From positions 1 through 46,446 of the forward strand of contig NZ_LPNR01000128.1 in NCBI RefSeq assembly GCF_019266065.1: a DNA stretch of 46,446 nucleotides, read 5' to 3'. The notes beneath the pieces are model-generated. The model made no database searches. It had not been told where the DNA came from and saw only the letters and a program-made list of their open reading frames with translations. The stretch comes from Nocardia sp. MH4. GTDB taxonomy: Bacteria; Actinomycetota; Actinomycetes; Mycobacteriales; Mycobacteriaceae. Positions 31,269 through 40,081 of this stretch are shown here, in pieces. Both the position numbers and the translations under genes were made by a program. Every line of letters begins with the position of its first letter. Position 1 is the stretch's first letter.

Positions 31269-31949
31269 ATGCCCACCGACGACCTGAGCCGCAACCATGG
31301 TGCCGCCTGGCTACACAGCCCCGACAGCCCAGAACCACATTCAGACGAACCCCAGCGGGTCGACCAGCACATCGACAGCCAAGCGGGACAGCACGGGCAG
31401 TACCGGGGGCGGGCGCACCGCTTCCGGATTGTCGGGATCAGTGCCGCCTTCTTGAGCGTTGTCGCCGGATCGGCTGCGGCCCTCGCGGTGAGCATGTCGG
31501 GCGGGAGCGAGGACCGTGCCGACGCCTCCTCGACAACCTCGGCCCCGCAGACGGGCACCACCTCCGTCGTGGTTGCCACAGAGCGGGCCTGTGCAGGGGT
31601 GACCGCTCAGATCGTGACGGCCGGTGCCGGTGACACCGCGACTGTCGCGGGCGTGATCGCGGCGTTCGAACACGCCTACTACGTGACCCGCAGTGCTGAA
31701 CAAGTCCTGCGGTTGACGAGTCCGCAGGCCGGGCTCGCACACGAACCGCTGGCCGCCGCTATCACCGCGCTGCCGATCGGCACCACCCACTGTGTCGGCG
31801 TCACCTCGATCGCGGAGAACACCGCCGAGGTCCATCTGGTGGAGCTGCATCCGGATGGCCGCCGCTTCGACTACCTGCAGGTGATCAACGTATCCGCCGT
31901 CGGCCCCGCCGGGTTGGTCATCACCAACATTCAGAAGCGAGGCAGCTGA
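31269..31949 (+). CDS. Single-pass membrane protein with extracytoplasmic domain
   Basis: 226 aa, with GAGGAGGTG before the ATG. A hydrophilic N-terminus (about 1-55) is followed by one membrane segment (IVGISAAFLSVVAGSAAALAV), a Ser/Thr linker and an outer domain: ACAGVTAQIVTAG, VIAAFEHAYYVTRSAEQVLRL, CVGVTSIAENTAEVHLVELHPDGRRFDYLQVINV. The alpha then curved-beta pattern is NTF2-like, as in VirB8/TcpC components of secretion systems. It may belong to a DUF family common in Nocardia and Rhodococcus elements (possibly DUF8176; memory only). Two cysteines could form a disulfide. It precedes the type IV secretion genes and overlaps the next gene (TGATG). Confidence 0.75.
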   Translation: MPTDDLSRNHGAAWLHSPDSPEPHSDEPQRVDQHIDSQAGQHGQYRGRAHRFRIVGISAAFLSVVAGSAAALAVSMSGGSEDRADASSTTSAPQTGTTSVVVATERACAGVTAQIVTAGAGDTATVAGVIAAFEHAYYVTRSAEQVLRLTSPQAGLAHEPLAAAITALPIGTTHCVGVTSIAENTAEVHLVELHPDGRRFDYLQVINVSAVGPAGLVITNIQKRGS

Positions 31950-32599
31950 TGCATGCCTTGACCTTGCGCGCGCACCCCCTCGCTGGGATCGGCAGCCGCC
32001 GTCTGGACCCGGCCACTGTGAGCCCTCCAGATCGCGTCGCCAGTATCCGCACCGAGCCCCTGCCGACGACCCGAGCGCATCCACCGGTGGTCGCGATCGT
32101 CGGCGCTCACGGCGGAGCCGGCACCTCGACGCTCGCTCGGTGGTGGGCGCCAGCGGCGGACTGTGGGCAGTCCTGGCCTGGGTCGGTGCAGACGACGCAG
32201 CGGGTCGTCGTGGCGGCGCGGCTGTGTCTGCCGGGGTTGGTCGCGTGTGCAGATCGACTACGCGAATGGCATGTCGGTACCGCTCCTGGCGGTGTCGAGG
32301 TCGTCGGTGTCGTGCTCAGTGCTGCCCGGCCTGGGCGAGTACCGGCGCCGGTACGCCGTTATCGCGCCGTGGTCGAGGACCTGGCCGAACAGGTGTGGGA
32401 CATCGGCTGGCATGACGAGCTCATCGAACGCGAACTGGCCGAGCTCGCCGAGTTCAGCCCGTTCGACCCAGTCCCGCAACGGCGCGCCCGCCTGACTCAA
32501 GCGGTGCCCCTCGATGTTCATCACGTCGGCAGCGAGCTCATCGACGCTCTCGCGCGCGCCACGAAAAAGCTTATCGAACAACAGGATTCGGAGAGATAA
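31949..32599 (+). CDS. ParA/MinD-like P-loop protein of the conjugation region
   Basis: 216 aa. A deviant Walker A, VAIVGAHGGAGTSTLARWW (about 48-66), as in ParA/MinD-type ATPases. The rest is short: VVVAARLCLPGLVACADRLREW, then GGVEVVGVVLSAARPGR, consistent with a reduced MinD fold. It lacks an obvious switch I/II DxxG. It may position or assemble the secretion machine, or be the DUF6668-type protein seen in actinobacterial elements (from memory). It starts inside the TGATG overlap with the upstream gene and precedes the pilin gene by 2 bases. Confidence 0.7.
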   Translation: MHALTLRAHPLAGIGSRRLDPATVSPPDRVASIRTEPLPTTRAHPPVVAIVGAHGGAGTSTLARWWAPAADCGQSWPGSVQTTQRVVVAARLCLPGLVACADRLREWHVGTAPGGVEVVGVVLSAARPGRVPAPVRRYRAVVEDLAEQVWDIGWHDELIERELAELAEFSPFDPVPQRRARLTQAVPLDVHHVGSELIDALARATKKLIEQQDSER

Positions 32600-32601
32600 C
32601 C

Positions 32602-32898
32602 ATGTCCGTTCTATCCGTGGTGGGTGACAGCGTGTCTGTGCTGGCCCAAGAGATCAAGGTCAACCCGACCATCCCGCCGGGCGGAGACAAACTGACCAAC
32701 CTCGTGGGGTACTTGTCGTGGCTGGTCATCTTGGCCGGGGTCGCAGCCCTGATCTATGCCGGTGGCAAGTTCGGGTGGGAGCGCTGGCACGGCGGCGCGG
32801 TCGAATCACCCAAGATCGTGTTCGCGGCCATGGTCGGCGGGATCATCGCCACCTCTGCTGGCGCCATCATGAACGCCGCCGTCACCGGAGGTTCCTGA
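32602..32898 (+). CDS. VirB2/TrbC-like pilin candidate
   Basis: A 98-aa membrane protein. The N-terminal 35 residues are signal-like or amphipathic (MSVLSVVGDSVSVLAQEIKV...). Two membrane helices follow (LVGYLSWLVILAGVAALIYAGG and IVFAAMVGGIIATSAGAIMNAA) with a short basic loop, KFGWERWHGG. Size, helical hairpin and position at the head of the type IV secretion genes match VirB2/TrbC-type pilins. In Gram-positive systems such proteins may form a conduit rather than a long pilus. Confidence 0.75.
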   Translation: MSVLSVVGDSVSVLAQEIKVNPTIPPGGDKLTNLVGYLSWLVILAGVAALIYAGGKFGWERWHGGAVESPKIVFAAMVGGIIATSAGAIMNAAVTGGS

Positions 32899-32899
32899 C

Positions 32900-33766
32900 A
32901 TGCAGGCACCTCAGTTCAGCCACGAATCCCCCAGCAGCGCACCAGATCCGCGCACCGTGACTATCACCGCGGCCGACGGCACAGCGCTGCCGGCGACCCG
33001 CTTCGGGAAACCGGACGCCACCCTGACTGTCGTCTATCTGCCCGGACCGCTGGCCAGCGCAGCGCATTTCTCGCCCATGATCACTGTGGTCGACAGACAT
33101 TTCAGCGCAGACACCGCGCAATTGGTCTACGACCAGCGCGGTCACGGCAACGACCTTCCGCTGGCGTCGGGCCGGGCGGGGATGGCTCAACTGGTCGAGG
33201 ACCTGAACACGGTGATTTCCCACGCGGGAGGTCGCGTCGTGTTGGTGGTGCATTCGCTGGCAGCGATCGTGGCGCAGGAATGGCTTTACCATCATCGACG
33301 CGACCAGACCCGCCGCGTCGCTGCGATCGTCGCGATCGGACCGGTCACCGAACTACCCGATCACGATGGGGTACTGACCGCGCACCCGACCGGGGTGGCC
33401 CGCCAAGCAGGTGCCCGTCTCATCCACGACCTTTCCACGGCATTGGGTGAGCGGGGCCTTCACACCGAGGCCGAGATCGAGTCCGCCCGCCGAACACTGC
33501 GTGCGTATAGGCGATGCGGTGCCGATCTGGCAGTGGTCGAGGATCTGTTGCGCGCAACACCGACCTGGATCGTGGCTGGACGAGCGGACCCGGTGGCGGA
33601 CTACGAGCGCGTCAAGGAACTCGCCGAGACGGTGTGGGCCGAAATGAGCAGCTTGCGCGCCGGAGGCCATGACCTTGCCCGCACCTTTCCCTGGCTGCCC
33701 GCCGCCGCGGTGTCCTCCGCGATCCGCGCGGCTCACGACGCCGACAGGTTCGGGGGTGGCTGGTGA
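32900..33766 (+). CDS. Alpha/beta-hydrolase inside the conjugation operon
   Basis: 288 aa without a signal peptide. The alpha/beta fold shows VVYLPGPLASAAHF (oxyanion region), LVYDQRGHGND, the nucleophile elbow VVHSLAA (Ser119; the usual GHSMG is changed to VHSLA), an acid in VAGRADPVADYERV and a histidine in AGGHDLARTFP. The triad is therefore complete, unlike the lipase-like and second cutinase-like proteins upstream. The substrate is unknown; lipid or ester hydrolysis is likely. It lies between the pilin gene and a small membrane protein gene, overlapping the latter by GTGA, so it is part of the transfer operon. Confidence 0.88.
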   Translation: MQAPQFSHESPSSAPDPRTVTITAADGTALPATRFGKPDATLTVVYLPGPLASAAHFSPMITVVDRHFSADTAQLVYDQRGHGNDLPLASGRAGMAQLVEDLNTVISHAGGRVVLVVHSLAAIVAQEWLYHHRRDQTRRVAAIVAIGPVTELPDHDGVLTAHPTGVARQAGARLIHDLSTALGERGLHTEAEIESARRTLRAYRRCGADLAVVEDLLRATPTWIVAGRADPVADYERVKELAETVWAEMSSLRAGGHDLARTFPWLPAAAVSSAIRAAHDADRFGGGW

Positions 33767-33993
33767 TTGCCGAACCGCTGCCCGCGCAGGTGCTGGCGCC
33801 GCTGACACAGCTGGTGAACTGGCTGGCTTGGTTCGTGCTGCTGCTGTGTGTGGCTCGCGCGACCTTCGTCGGCGGCCAACTCGCCCTCCGGATCTACCGC
33901 GAAGAAGCGATCGAAGGCTTCATCGGATCCCTCGCTGCCGCCGCACTTCTCGGCTCGGCCAGTGCCCTGGCCATCGCCATCCTCCCTACCTGA
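33763..33993 (+). CDS. Small membrane protein of the secretion system (VirB3-like position)
   Basis: 76 aa, GTG start in a GTGA overlap with the hydrolase gene. Two membrane helices (LVNWLAWFVLLLCVARATFVGG and FIGSLAAAALLGSASALAIAIL) joined by a charged loop, LALRIYREEAIEG. Size and topology resemble VirB3/PrgI-type or pilin-like subunits, but sequence identity to a named family is not evident. Confidence 0.65.
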   Translation: MIAEPLPAQVLAPLTQLVNWLAWFVLLLCVARATFVGGQLALRIYREEAIEGFIGSLAAAALLGSASALAIAILPT

Positions 33994-34009
33994 AACGCAG
34001 GACACCCCT

Positions 34010-34654
34010 ATGCCACAGAAACTTTCGGTACGCGGTCATCGGACGATCGCCGTCTGGATCGTGCTTGCCGTGGCGGTAATCGCCGCCACCAGTTGTGCGG
34101 ACATCGACGCGGGCGGAGACCTGCGCACGCCAGCCACCACGGACGTTACGCAGCTGATTCCCCGTGAGTTGAGTTGGCGGGCCTACCGAGGCATCGACCT
34201 GCCGGTCGCAGTGCAAGGCCCCCGCGTAGTCGATGGTGCGATCGCCTCGGACTTCGACCGGTCTCCGGTCGGTGCCGCACTGGCAGCGATCCACGCGACC
34301 GTGCGCGTGTCGGTCGCAGCGGACGGTCAGTGGGCCTCGGTCGGGCAACGCATGATCGCCCCCGGGCGAGGACGCGACACATGGGCGACAGCTCGCGCCC
34401 AGATCTCGATCACTACCCCCGCCACTGACATGGTGCCTCGCATCCTCGGCTACCTCGTCACGGCCTACGCCGACACCGAAGCGCAGGTTCAGACCTACTC
34501 CACGTATCCGGACCGCTCGATCACCCGCAACACCGCCACCGTCATCTGGGCCACCGACGGGTGGCGACTGCGACTGCCCGACACGGTGACCGAAAGCCCT
34601 GTCGCCGCAGTGGATTCCGTGCCCAACGACATGGTCGCCCTGCCGAAACCGTGA
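34010..34654 (+). CDS. Putative lipoprotein, paralogue of the protein at 34667
   Basis: 214 aa. The N-terminus is a lipoprotein signal: IAVWIVLAVAVIAATSCAD, with the lipobox Cys at about 29. The outer domain contains LSWRAYRGIDLPVAVQGPRVVDGAIASDFDRSPVGAALAAIHATVRV. The same pattern (W, LPV, GP, DG, F, P-GAALAA) is found in the next protein, so the two share a fold and an origin. They may belong to a DUF family of actinobacterial elements (possibly DUF8175; memory only). The role is probably structural, in the outer part of the channel. Confidence 0.75.
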   Translation: MPQKLSVRGHRTIAVWIVLAVAVIAATSCADIDAGGDLRTPATTDVTQLIPRELSWRAYRGIDLPVAVQGPRVVDGAIASDFDRSPVGAALAAIHATVRVSVAADGQWASVGQRMIAPGRGRDTWATARAQISITTPATDMVPRILGYLVTAYADTEAQVQTYSTYPDRSITRNTATVIWATDGWRLRLPDTVTESPVAAVDSVPNDMVALPKP

Positions 34655-34666
34655 GGACTAGTTCTG

Positions 34667-35464
34667 ATGCGTTCGAATCGAACCCTGCTCATTTTGCTCA
34701 GCATCATCGCCGCCGTGGTGATCGCCGTGTTCGTCCTGACCGTCACTGGCGGCGACCAGCCTGACACCGCCCGACCCCCTGCGCAGGGCGGACAGCCCAC
34801 GACGACCGCCACGCCGCCGCCGACACCTTCATCAGCGCGTCCGCCAACAGTCGACATGTTCGGCAACCGTCTCGAAGTCCCGGTTGAGGAAGCCGGTGCG
34901 GTGTTGCCGCAAATTGCCGAGGATCGGATCGAACCGACGCGATCTGATTTCCTGACCGCGGCACCTGCTCGACTGCAGTGGCAGCGGATCTGGAACGGCG
35001 CGGCCGTGCCGGTCTCAGGCAGCGACGGCCCTGCCCGCATCGACGCCGGTGTGGCGGCGGGATTCGCCCACACACCACAAGGTGCGGCGCTGGCGGCGAT
35101 GGACGCGATCGGGAGGGTCTACGGCGCACCGGAACCGATCTGGCGAAACGTAGTGCGCGACCGTTTTTACGGTGGCGGCGACACGTTGATCGACCAGTTC
35201 GACCGTTCCCGGGCCAGCGCCCCGGATATGGCCCGCTACGTCACTGTCCCCGAAGGAGTGCGGGTCCAACCCGACTACCGCGAAGACTTAGCCGTGGTTC
35301 AGCTCGCGGTCCGTTCTACGACTGGGTACGCGATCGCGACCTGGCCGATGGTCTGGGTCGACGGGGATTGGCGAATCCGCACGCCCGACGACATCGAAAC
35401 GCTTTGGCGCCCAGCCACACCCACTGCCTCAACGGCTGGATTCGGTCGCTGGAGGCAGTCGTGA
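34667..35464 (+). CDS. Single-pass membrane protein, paralogue of the lipoprotein at 34010
   Basis: 265 aa with GAGGA upstream. A membrane anchor (LLILLSIIAAVVIAVFVLTV), a Pro/Thr linker (about 30-60) and an extracytoplasmic domain with LQWQRIWNGAAVPV, GPARIDAGVAAGFAHTPQGAALAAMDAIGRV and IATWPMVWVDGDWRIRTPDD. The GAALAA segment matches the preceding lipoprotein. Together they may form a cell-wall part of the transfer channel. It overlaps the VirB6-like gene by GTGA. Confidence 0.75.
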   Translation: MRSNRTLLILLSIIAAVVIAVFVLTVTGGDQPDTARPPAQGGQPTTTATPPPTPSSARPPTVDMFGNRLEVPVEEAGAVLPQIAEDRIEPTRSDFLTAAPARLQWQRIWNGAAVPVSGSDGPARIDAGVAAGFAHTPQGAALAAMDAIGRVYGAPEPIWRNVVRDRFYGGGDTLIDQFDRSRASAPDMARYVTVPEGVRVQPDYREDLAVVQLAVRSTTGYAIATWPMVWVDGDWRIRTPDDIETLWRPATPTASTAGFGRWRQS

Positions 35465-36891
35465 CCAGCATCCTCGCCGCACCGGTCGCACCGGGAGATG
35501 GTGTCCACGCCCAACTGCCCGATATCGCCTGTGTCGCGGTGCCCGGGATAAAGGAGGCGTGCCAACTCGCAGATGCGGCTGGGGGCGTGGCTGAGGCGGC
35601 GAGCGACTCGGTGATCGGTGGCATCGCAGACGATCTCATAGAGAGCCTCGTGACGGCGCTGCGGTTGGTGATGGCATGGTGGACGACCTTTCCGTCGCCG
35701 GAACTCACGACCTCCCAGGGCCAGCCCGCCCCGGTACTCGCCCAGATCCGCGAATACACCAGCGGTCTACAGGTGGTGCTGTTGACGGCCGGGATCATAT
35801 TCGCGGCCGCGCGACTGGCATTGGCCAAGCGTGGTGCCGCAGCGGGGGAAGCTCAGGAGAGCTTTCTGATGTTGGCGCGAGCAACGTTCGGCGCGATGAC
35901 CTTCGGTGTGTTGATCACTGTCGCGACTACGGCTGGCGACGAATTCGCAGACTGGGTCGTCTTCGACGCCGCTCGCGGTGACCTCGATACCGCCGTCGGT
36001 CGCATCGCCGATCCGCGGATCACGGGCAACCTCGGCCACGGGATCCTGCTCGTTCTCAGCGTGCTCGGGTTGATCAGTATGTTGGTTCAGCTCGTCATGC
36101 TGGTCGTTCGACAGGCCCTGCTGGTTGTGGTTGTCGCGGTGATTCCGATGGCGGCAGCGGCGTCGGGGACCGGGCCGGGTTCGCAAGCCTACAAGCGGTT
36201 GGTGGCGTGGTCGCTGGCGTTCGTGCTGTGGAAGCCGGTCGGAGCGTTGGTCTATGCGATCGCGTTCACCGTCACCGGCAGTGGCGACGAGCCAGATCCC
36301 CAGATGATCTTGCTGGGAGTGATCTTGATGGTGATGAGCGTGATCGTGCTACCAGCGCTGATCCGCTTGATCGCACCAGCAGTGGCCACGCTCGGCGGCG
36401 GAGGCGGAGCGGCATCAGCGTTGGCCGGCGCTGGCGCGGGTATCGCGATGTCGGCGGTCGGCAGCGGCGGATCGCAGGCCAGAAAGATGTCCGAGGCTCA
36501 AAACTCTGGTCCATCGGCCGGATCAACGAGCCGGACAGGCTCACCGCCTTCTGGGCCGAATGGTGCTGGCGGGGCGCGGCCGATGGCAGCGAGTTCGGGA
36601 ACGCCGTCTAGCGGGACAGGCTCCGCGCCGGGTGGCGGCGGGTCTATGTCAGCAGGTCCGGTTGGGGGTGGTTCGCGTGCTGGCGGGGCTTCTGCAGCGG
36701 GTGCCGGTGGTTCGGGCAATGCGGCCGCTGCCGGTGCGATGGGCGCGGGTCCTGCGGGTGGGGCGATGTTAGGCGCCCAACTCGCAGGCGGCGCGCTGCG
36801 AGGCACTGCTTCGGCCGCTCAAAGCTCTATTCCGGAGTCGTCGCCACAGATGGATCCCGATGCCCTCGGTCCCGGGGAGGTTCGGCGATGA
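35461..36891 (+). CDS. VirB6/TrbL-like polytopic channel protein
   Basis: 476 aa, GTG 35461 in a GTGA overlap. Around residues 95-320 there are about six hydrophobic helices, including YTSGLQVVLLTAGIIFAAARLAL, MLARATFGAMTFGVLITVAT and MLVVRQALLVVVVAVIPMAAAA, with WSLAFVLWKPVGALVYAIAF as the conserved signature seen in actinobacterial and TrbL-type proteins. The last 150 residues are Gly/Ser/Ala-rich and disordered. It is the probable inner-membrane channel of the type IV secretion system. It is coupled to the SCO6880-like gene by ATGA. Confidence 0.85.
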   Translation: MTSILAAPVAPGDGVHAQLPDIACVAVPGIKEACQLADAAGGVAEAASDSVIGGIADDLIESLVTALRLVMAWWTTFPSPELTTSQGQPAPVLAQIREYTSGLQVVLLTAGIIFAAARLALAKRGAAAGEAQESFLMLARATFGAMTFGVLITVATTAGDEFADWVVFDAARGDLDTAVGRIADPRITGNLGHGILLVLSVLGLISMLVQLVMLVVRQALLVVVVAVIPMAAAASGTGPGSQAYKRLVAWSLAFVLWKPVGALVYAIAFTVTGSGDEPDPQMILLGVILMVMSVIVLPALIRLIAPAVATLGGGGGAASALAGAGAGIAMSAVGSGGSQARKMSEAQNSGPSAGSTSRTGSPPSGPNGAGGARPMAASSGTPSSGTGSAPGGGGSMSAGPVGGGSRAGGASAAGAGGSGNAAAAGAMGAGPAGGAMLGAQLAGGALRGTASAAQSSIPESSPQMDPDALGPGEVRR

Positions 36892-38360
36892 GCACACGGA
36901 TGTATGGGCGCTGGGAGCAGCCGCGTTCGGCCGGGTTCTTCGGTCTGACTTGGGGGGTTTCGCTTCTCGGGCTCGGCTTGATCATCACGGTGATGGTGTC
37001 GTTCATGATCACCCGCTCGCTGGAATTCGCAGGCGCTGTCCTGCTCGGTGCGGCGGTGGTGTTCGTCCCGCTGGCGGTGACGCGCAATGGGCGTACCGGT
37101 TGGGAACTGTTGCTGCTGAGGGTTCAGTTCGCCCGCGCTCGTTCTCGCGGCGAGCTGACCTACCGGTCCGGGCGGTTCTCCCGGCTTCCGGGTTTGGCGA
37201 AACTTCCTGGGTTGATGGCTGATTCGCGCCTGACCGAGTACGAGACCCCAGGTGGGAAGCGGTTCGCGATGCTGCATATCCGGCGCAGCGATCACTACAC
37301 GGTGATCGTGCGGGTGATCCCGCGCGGCAAGGAACTCGTCGACCAAGCCCAAATCGATTCCTGGGTCGATGGATTCGGCCAATTCCTGGCCGCGCAAAGC
37401 CGTGGCGGAGAAGTCGTCGCGGTGACCGCGGTGCTGGACAACACCGTCGAAACCCGATTGAAGCAAACCCAGGAAGTCACCCGCCTGATCCGCCCGAACG
37501 CCCCTGACTTCGCCAAGGCTGTGATGAAGGAAGCCGCCGCTGACAGCGGCGGGGTCGGGGTGCGGATCGAAGCTCGTATCGCGATCACCTACCGGGCGAT
37601 CGGCAAAGGCCGTATTCGCCGTGACCAGGCCGAGCAGGCCCGCGAGATCGGGCAACGACTGCAATCGGTGCTGTCGCAGCTCGCCCGTGCCGGCCTGCCC
37701 GCCACACCCCTGCACGCGTGGGAAGTGCTCGGCTTGGTGCGCAGTCGATTCGACCTCGCTTCGCAGCGCGATGTCGAGGCGGCCGGGGCGCAGATCGTGG
37801 AGTCGCAGTCGTGGGATTCGGTCGGCCCGCTCGCCCATCATGATCGGTGGGATCACTACATCCACGACGGCGCCCGCTCGATCACCTGGGAGATGGACGG
37901 TGCACCCCGCGGGGCGGTGATGGAAACCGTCCTCGAAGAGCTCCTGCGCCCGCGCCCGGACATGCCTCGCAAACGGGTCGCGATCGTCTACCGCCTGCAT
38001 TCGGCGGCTGAAGCGACGTCGTTGGTGGACTCGGACTTCCGCGACGCGGTCGCCGCCGAGCAAACCGAACGGGGGATCTCGTCGGCGGCGGCGCGGATTC
38101 GGGTCGGTAACACCTCGGCCGCGCGGGAGGAGCAAGCGCGCGGGGCGGGGTTGACCCGGTTCGGGGTGTTGGTGACGGTGACCGATCACCTCGACGCCGA
38201 CCTGCCCGGAATCGAGGCCTCGGTCAAAGGAATGGCGGCGGCGTCGCGGTTAACGGTGCGCCGCTGCTACGGCTACCAGGCCGCGGGGTTCGCCGCCTCG
38301 CTCGGGATCGGGTTGATCTTGCCCGAACACGCTTCTATCTCCAAGCGGGTGTCGGGATGA
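36888..38360 (+). CDS. SCO6880-family protein (PrgI plus VirB4 N-terminal-like)
   Basis: 490 aa. The start (MYGRWEQPRSAGFFGLTWGVSLLGLG) and two membrane helices resemble PrgI; a long soluble part follows (VRVIPRGKELVDQAQIDSWVDGFGQFLAA, EARIAITYRAIGKGRIRRDQAE). This is the SCO6880-type protein of actinobacterial conjugative elements, which corresponds to the N-terminal domain of VirB4 fused to a PrgI-like anchor. It has no Walker A. The ATPase half is encoded by the next gene, overlapping by ATGA, so the two probably act as a split VirB4. Confidence 0.88.
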   Translation: MSTRMYGRWEQPRSAGFFGLTWGVSLLGLGLIITVMVSFMITRSLEFAGAVLLGAAVVFVPLAVTRNGRTGWELLLLRVQFARARSRGELTYRSGRFSRLPGLAKLPGLMADSRLTEYETPGGKRFAMLHIRRSDHYTVIVRVIPRGKELVDQAQIDSWVDGFGQFLAAQSRGGEVVAVTAVLDNTVETRLKQTQEVTRLIRPNAPDFAKAVMKEAAADSGGVGVRIEARIAITYRAIGKGRIRRDQAEQAREIGQRLQSVLSQLARAGLPATPLHAWEVLGLVRSRFDLASQRDVEAAGAQIVESQSWDSVGPLAHHDRWDHYIHDGARSITWEMDGAPRGAVMETVLEELLRPRPDMPRKRVAIVYRLHSAAEATSLVDSDFRDAVAAEQTERGISSAAARIRVGNTSAAREEQARGAGLTRFGVLVTVTDHLDADLPGIEASVKGMAAASRLTVRRCYGYQAAGFAASLGIGLILPEHASISKRVSG

Positions 38361-40081
38361 ACGCGCGCGCAGGGAGTTCCCGAACCAGGTCCGCGAAAAC
38401 CGAGCTGGTCGAGGGTATCAGGATCCTAAGCCGTGCCCGCCGTGGTGAAGTCGAGATGACGGCCTTGACCAGCGGGGGACTGCGGGGCTGGCGGGCACGA
38501 ATGCTGCTTTCGAGCGATGACCATCGCCGAGCGACTGCCGCGCGCCGCCGCGACGGCACCGCCGGGGACGGGTTCGACCTGAACGCCCCGGCGTTCACTG
38601 ACCGTGGTTACACCGGTGCAGGCGGTGGCCGCGCGTCGGTGGTGCCGCGCACACCGGAGTGGCGTGCGACGACCGTCCAGGTCGCTGGGTTGTGGCCGTT
38701 CTGCGTTGGCGCGAGCGCACCCACTGCGGGGGTGCCGGTCGGCAGCCACTACATCACCGGCGCCCCGGTGCATTTCGACCCGATGTCGTGGTTCCTGCGG
38801 GGGTTCATCACCGCACCGATCGCGTTCGTGTTGGCGCTCAACGGATTCGGCAAGTCCTCACTGATCCGACGCATCGTCACGGGTGCGGTCGCGGCGGGGG
38901 AGACCGTGCTGTGCATGGGCGACACCAAAGGCGAATACCGCGACCTGGTCGAACGCCTCGGCGGTCAGGTCGTCGACATCGGCTACGGCCACGGAACCAT
39001 CAACCCCCTCGATGTCGGCGCCCTGGGCGCCACCATCGACCAGCTCCCCGATGCCGACCAACGCCGCCAGGTCGTGGCGCGGGTCGAAGCGGGCCAGATC
39101 AACATCGTCGCCGGGCTGATCGAACTCGTGCGCGGCGCCCGGGTCGAAGACTACGAGGAAGTCCTACTCGCGGCCGGTCTGCGCGAACTCTACAGCCCGG
39201 CAGGTGGTTTCACCCACCAGAACCCGCCACTGCTGGAGAACCTGCTCGCGGTGATCTCCGCCGGAGGTGAGCGGCTGCGCGCGTTCGCCGAAGAAGACGA
39301 CGCCATCTCCTACCGCGCCGCGACGAAAACTTTGCGTCGGTCGATGCGTGCCCTGGTCGAAGGACCGTTCGGGGCGATCTTCAACGGGGCGACCACTACC
39401 CGGATCGACCTTGCCAGCCCGGCGATCTGCGTTGATATCTCCCATATCCCCGAGGGCGACACCAAACTGCTGGCGGCTGTGCTGATGACGTGCTGGTCCG
39501 ATGGCTTCGGCGCGGTCGCAGCCGCCCACGCTCTCGCTGACGCCGGCCTTGCTCCGGCGCGGACGTTCGAAGTCGTGATGGACGAGATCTGGCGCGTGCT
39601 GGGTGTCGGTGAATTCATGGTCGACCGCGTCGACGCGCTGACCCGACTCAACCGGCCCTTGGCCACCGGGCTGATCATGTGTTCCCACACCATCAAAGAC
39701 CTCGCCGCGTTCGATTCCCCTGCCGCACAAGCGAAAGCGCTCGGATTCTTCGAACGCTCGAGGGCCAAGATCATTGGCCCCGTCGGTCCAGAAGAAGCCA
39801 ACCGCATCGCCGCGGTCGCCGGGATGACCGACACCGAGAAATTGTTGGTCACCTCCTGGGCGGCGCCGCGCCCACCCAGCGACGACGACCTCGATACCTC
39901 GCGGCGCGAGATCCCGCCGGGCACAGGGTGTTACCTGCTCAAGACCGGTGAAGCCGAAGAGCCCGGCATTCCGTTCCGGATGGTGTTCACCCCCACCGAA
40001 CGCGACTCCGATATCCACAACACCAACCGCCGCTTCGACAACCTCGGCCAAACCTCCGGTGGGTCGGTGAATCCGCGATGA
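38357..40081 (+). CDS. VirB4-like type IV secretion ATPase
   Basis: 574 aa. Walker A is ALNGFGKSSL (about 160-169), followed by CMGDTKGEYRDLVERLGG, a motif of VirB4/TraE ATPases, and Walker B EVVMDEIWRVLG. VDRVDALTRLNRPLATGLIMCSHTIKDL is the downstream conserved block. It powers assembly and substrate transfer at the inner membrane. The N-terminal 110 residues are basic and low in structure, which fits the VirB4 N-domain being supplied by the SCO6880-like partner. ATGA overlaps occur on both sides. Confidence 0.92.
   Translation: MNARAGSSRTRSAKTELVEGIRILSRARRGEVEMTALTSGGLRGWRARMLLSSDDHRRATAARRRDGTAGDGFDLNAPAFTDRGYTGAGGGRASVVPRTPEWRATTVQVAGLWPFCVGASAPTAGVPVGSHYITGAPVHFDPMSWFLRGFITAPIAFVLALNGFGKSSLIRRIVTGAVAAGETVLCMGDTKGEYRDLVERLGGQVVDIGYGHGTINPLDVGALGATIDQLPDADQRRQVVARVEAGQINIVAGLIELVRGARVEDYEEVLLAAGLRELYSPAGGFTHQNPPLLENLLAVISAGGERLRAFAEEDDAISYRAATKTLRRSMRALVEGPFGAIFNGATTTRIDLASPAICVDISHIPEGDTKLLAAVLMTCWSDGFGAVAAAHALADAGLAPARTFEVVMDEIWRVLGVGEFMVDRVDALTRLNRPLATGLIMCSHTIKDLAAFDSPAAQAKALGFFERSRAKIIGPVGPEEANRIAAVAGMTDTEKLLVTSWAAPRPPSDDDLDTSRREIPPGTGCYLLKTGEAEEPGIPFRMVFTPTERDSDIHNTNRRFDNLGQTSGGSVNPR

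Noticed and set aside
39709..39722. GTTCGATTCCCCT, identical to part of the T arm of the tRNA-Ala gene, as a possible att repeat
   Set aside because: It lies inside the VirB4 coding frame (encoding AFDSPAA), the match ends before the acceptor stem, and VirB4 is intact across it. A 13-base chance match is not enough.
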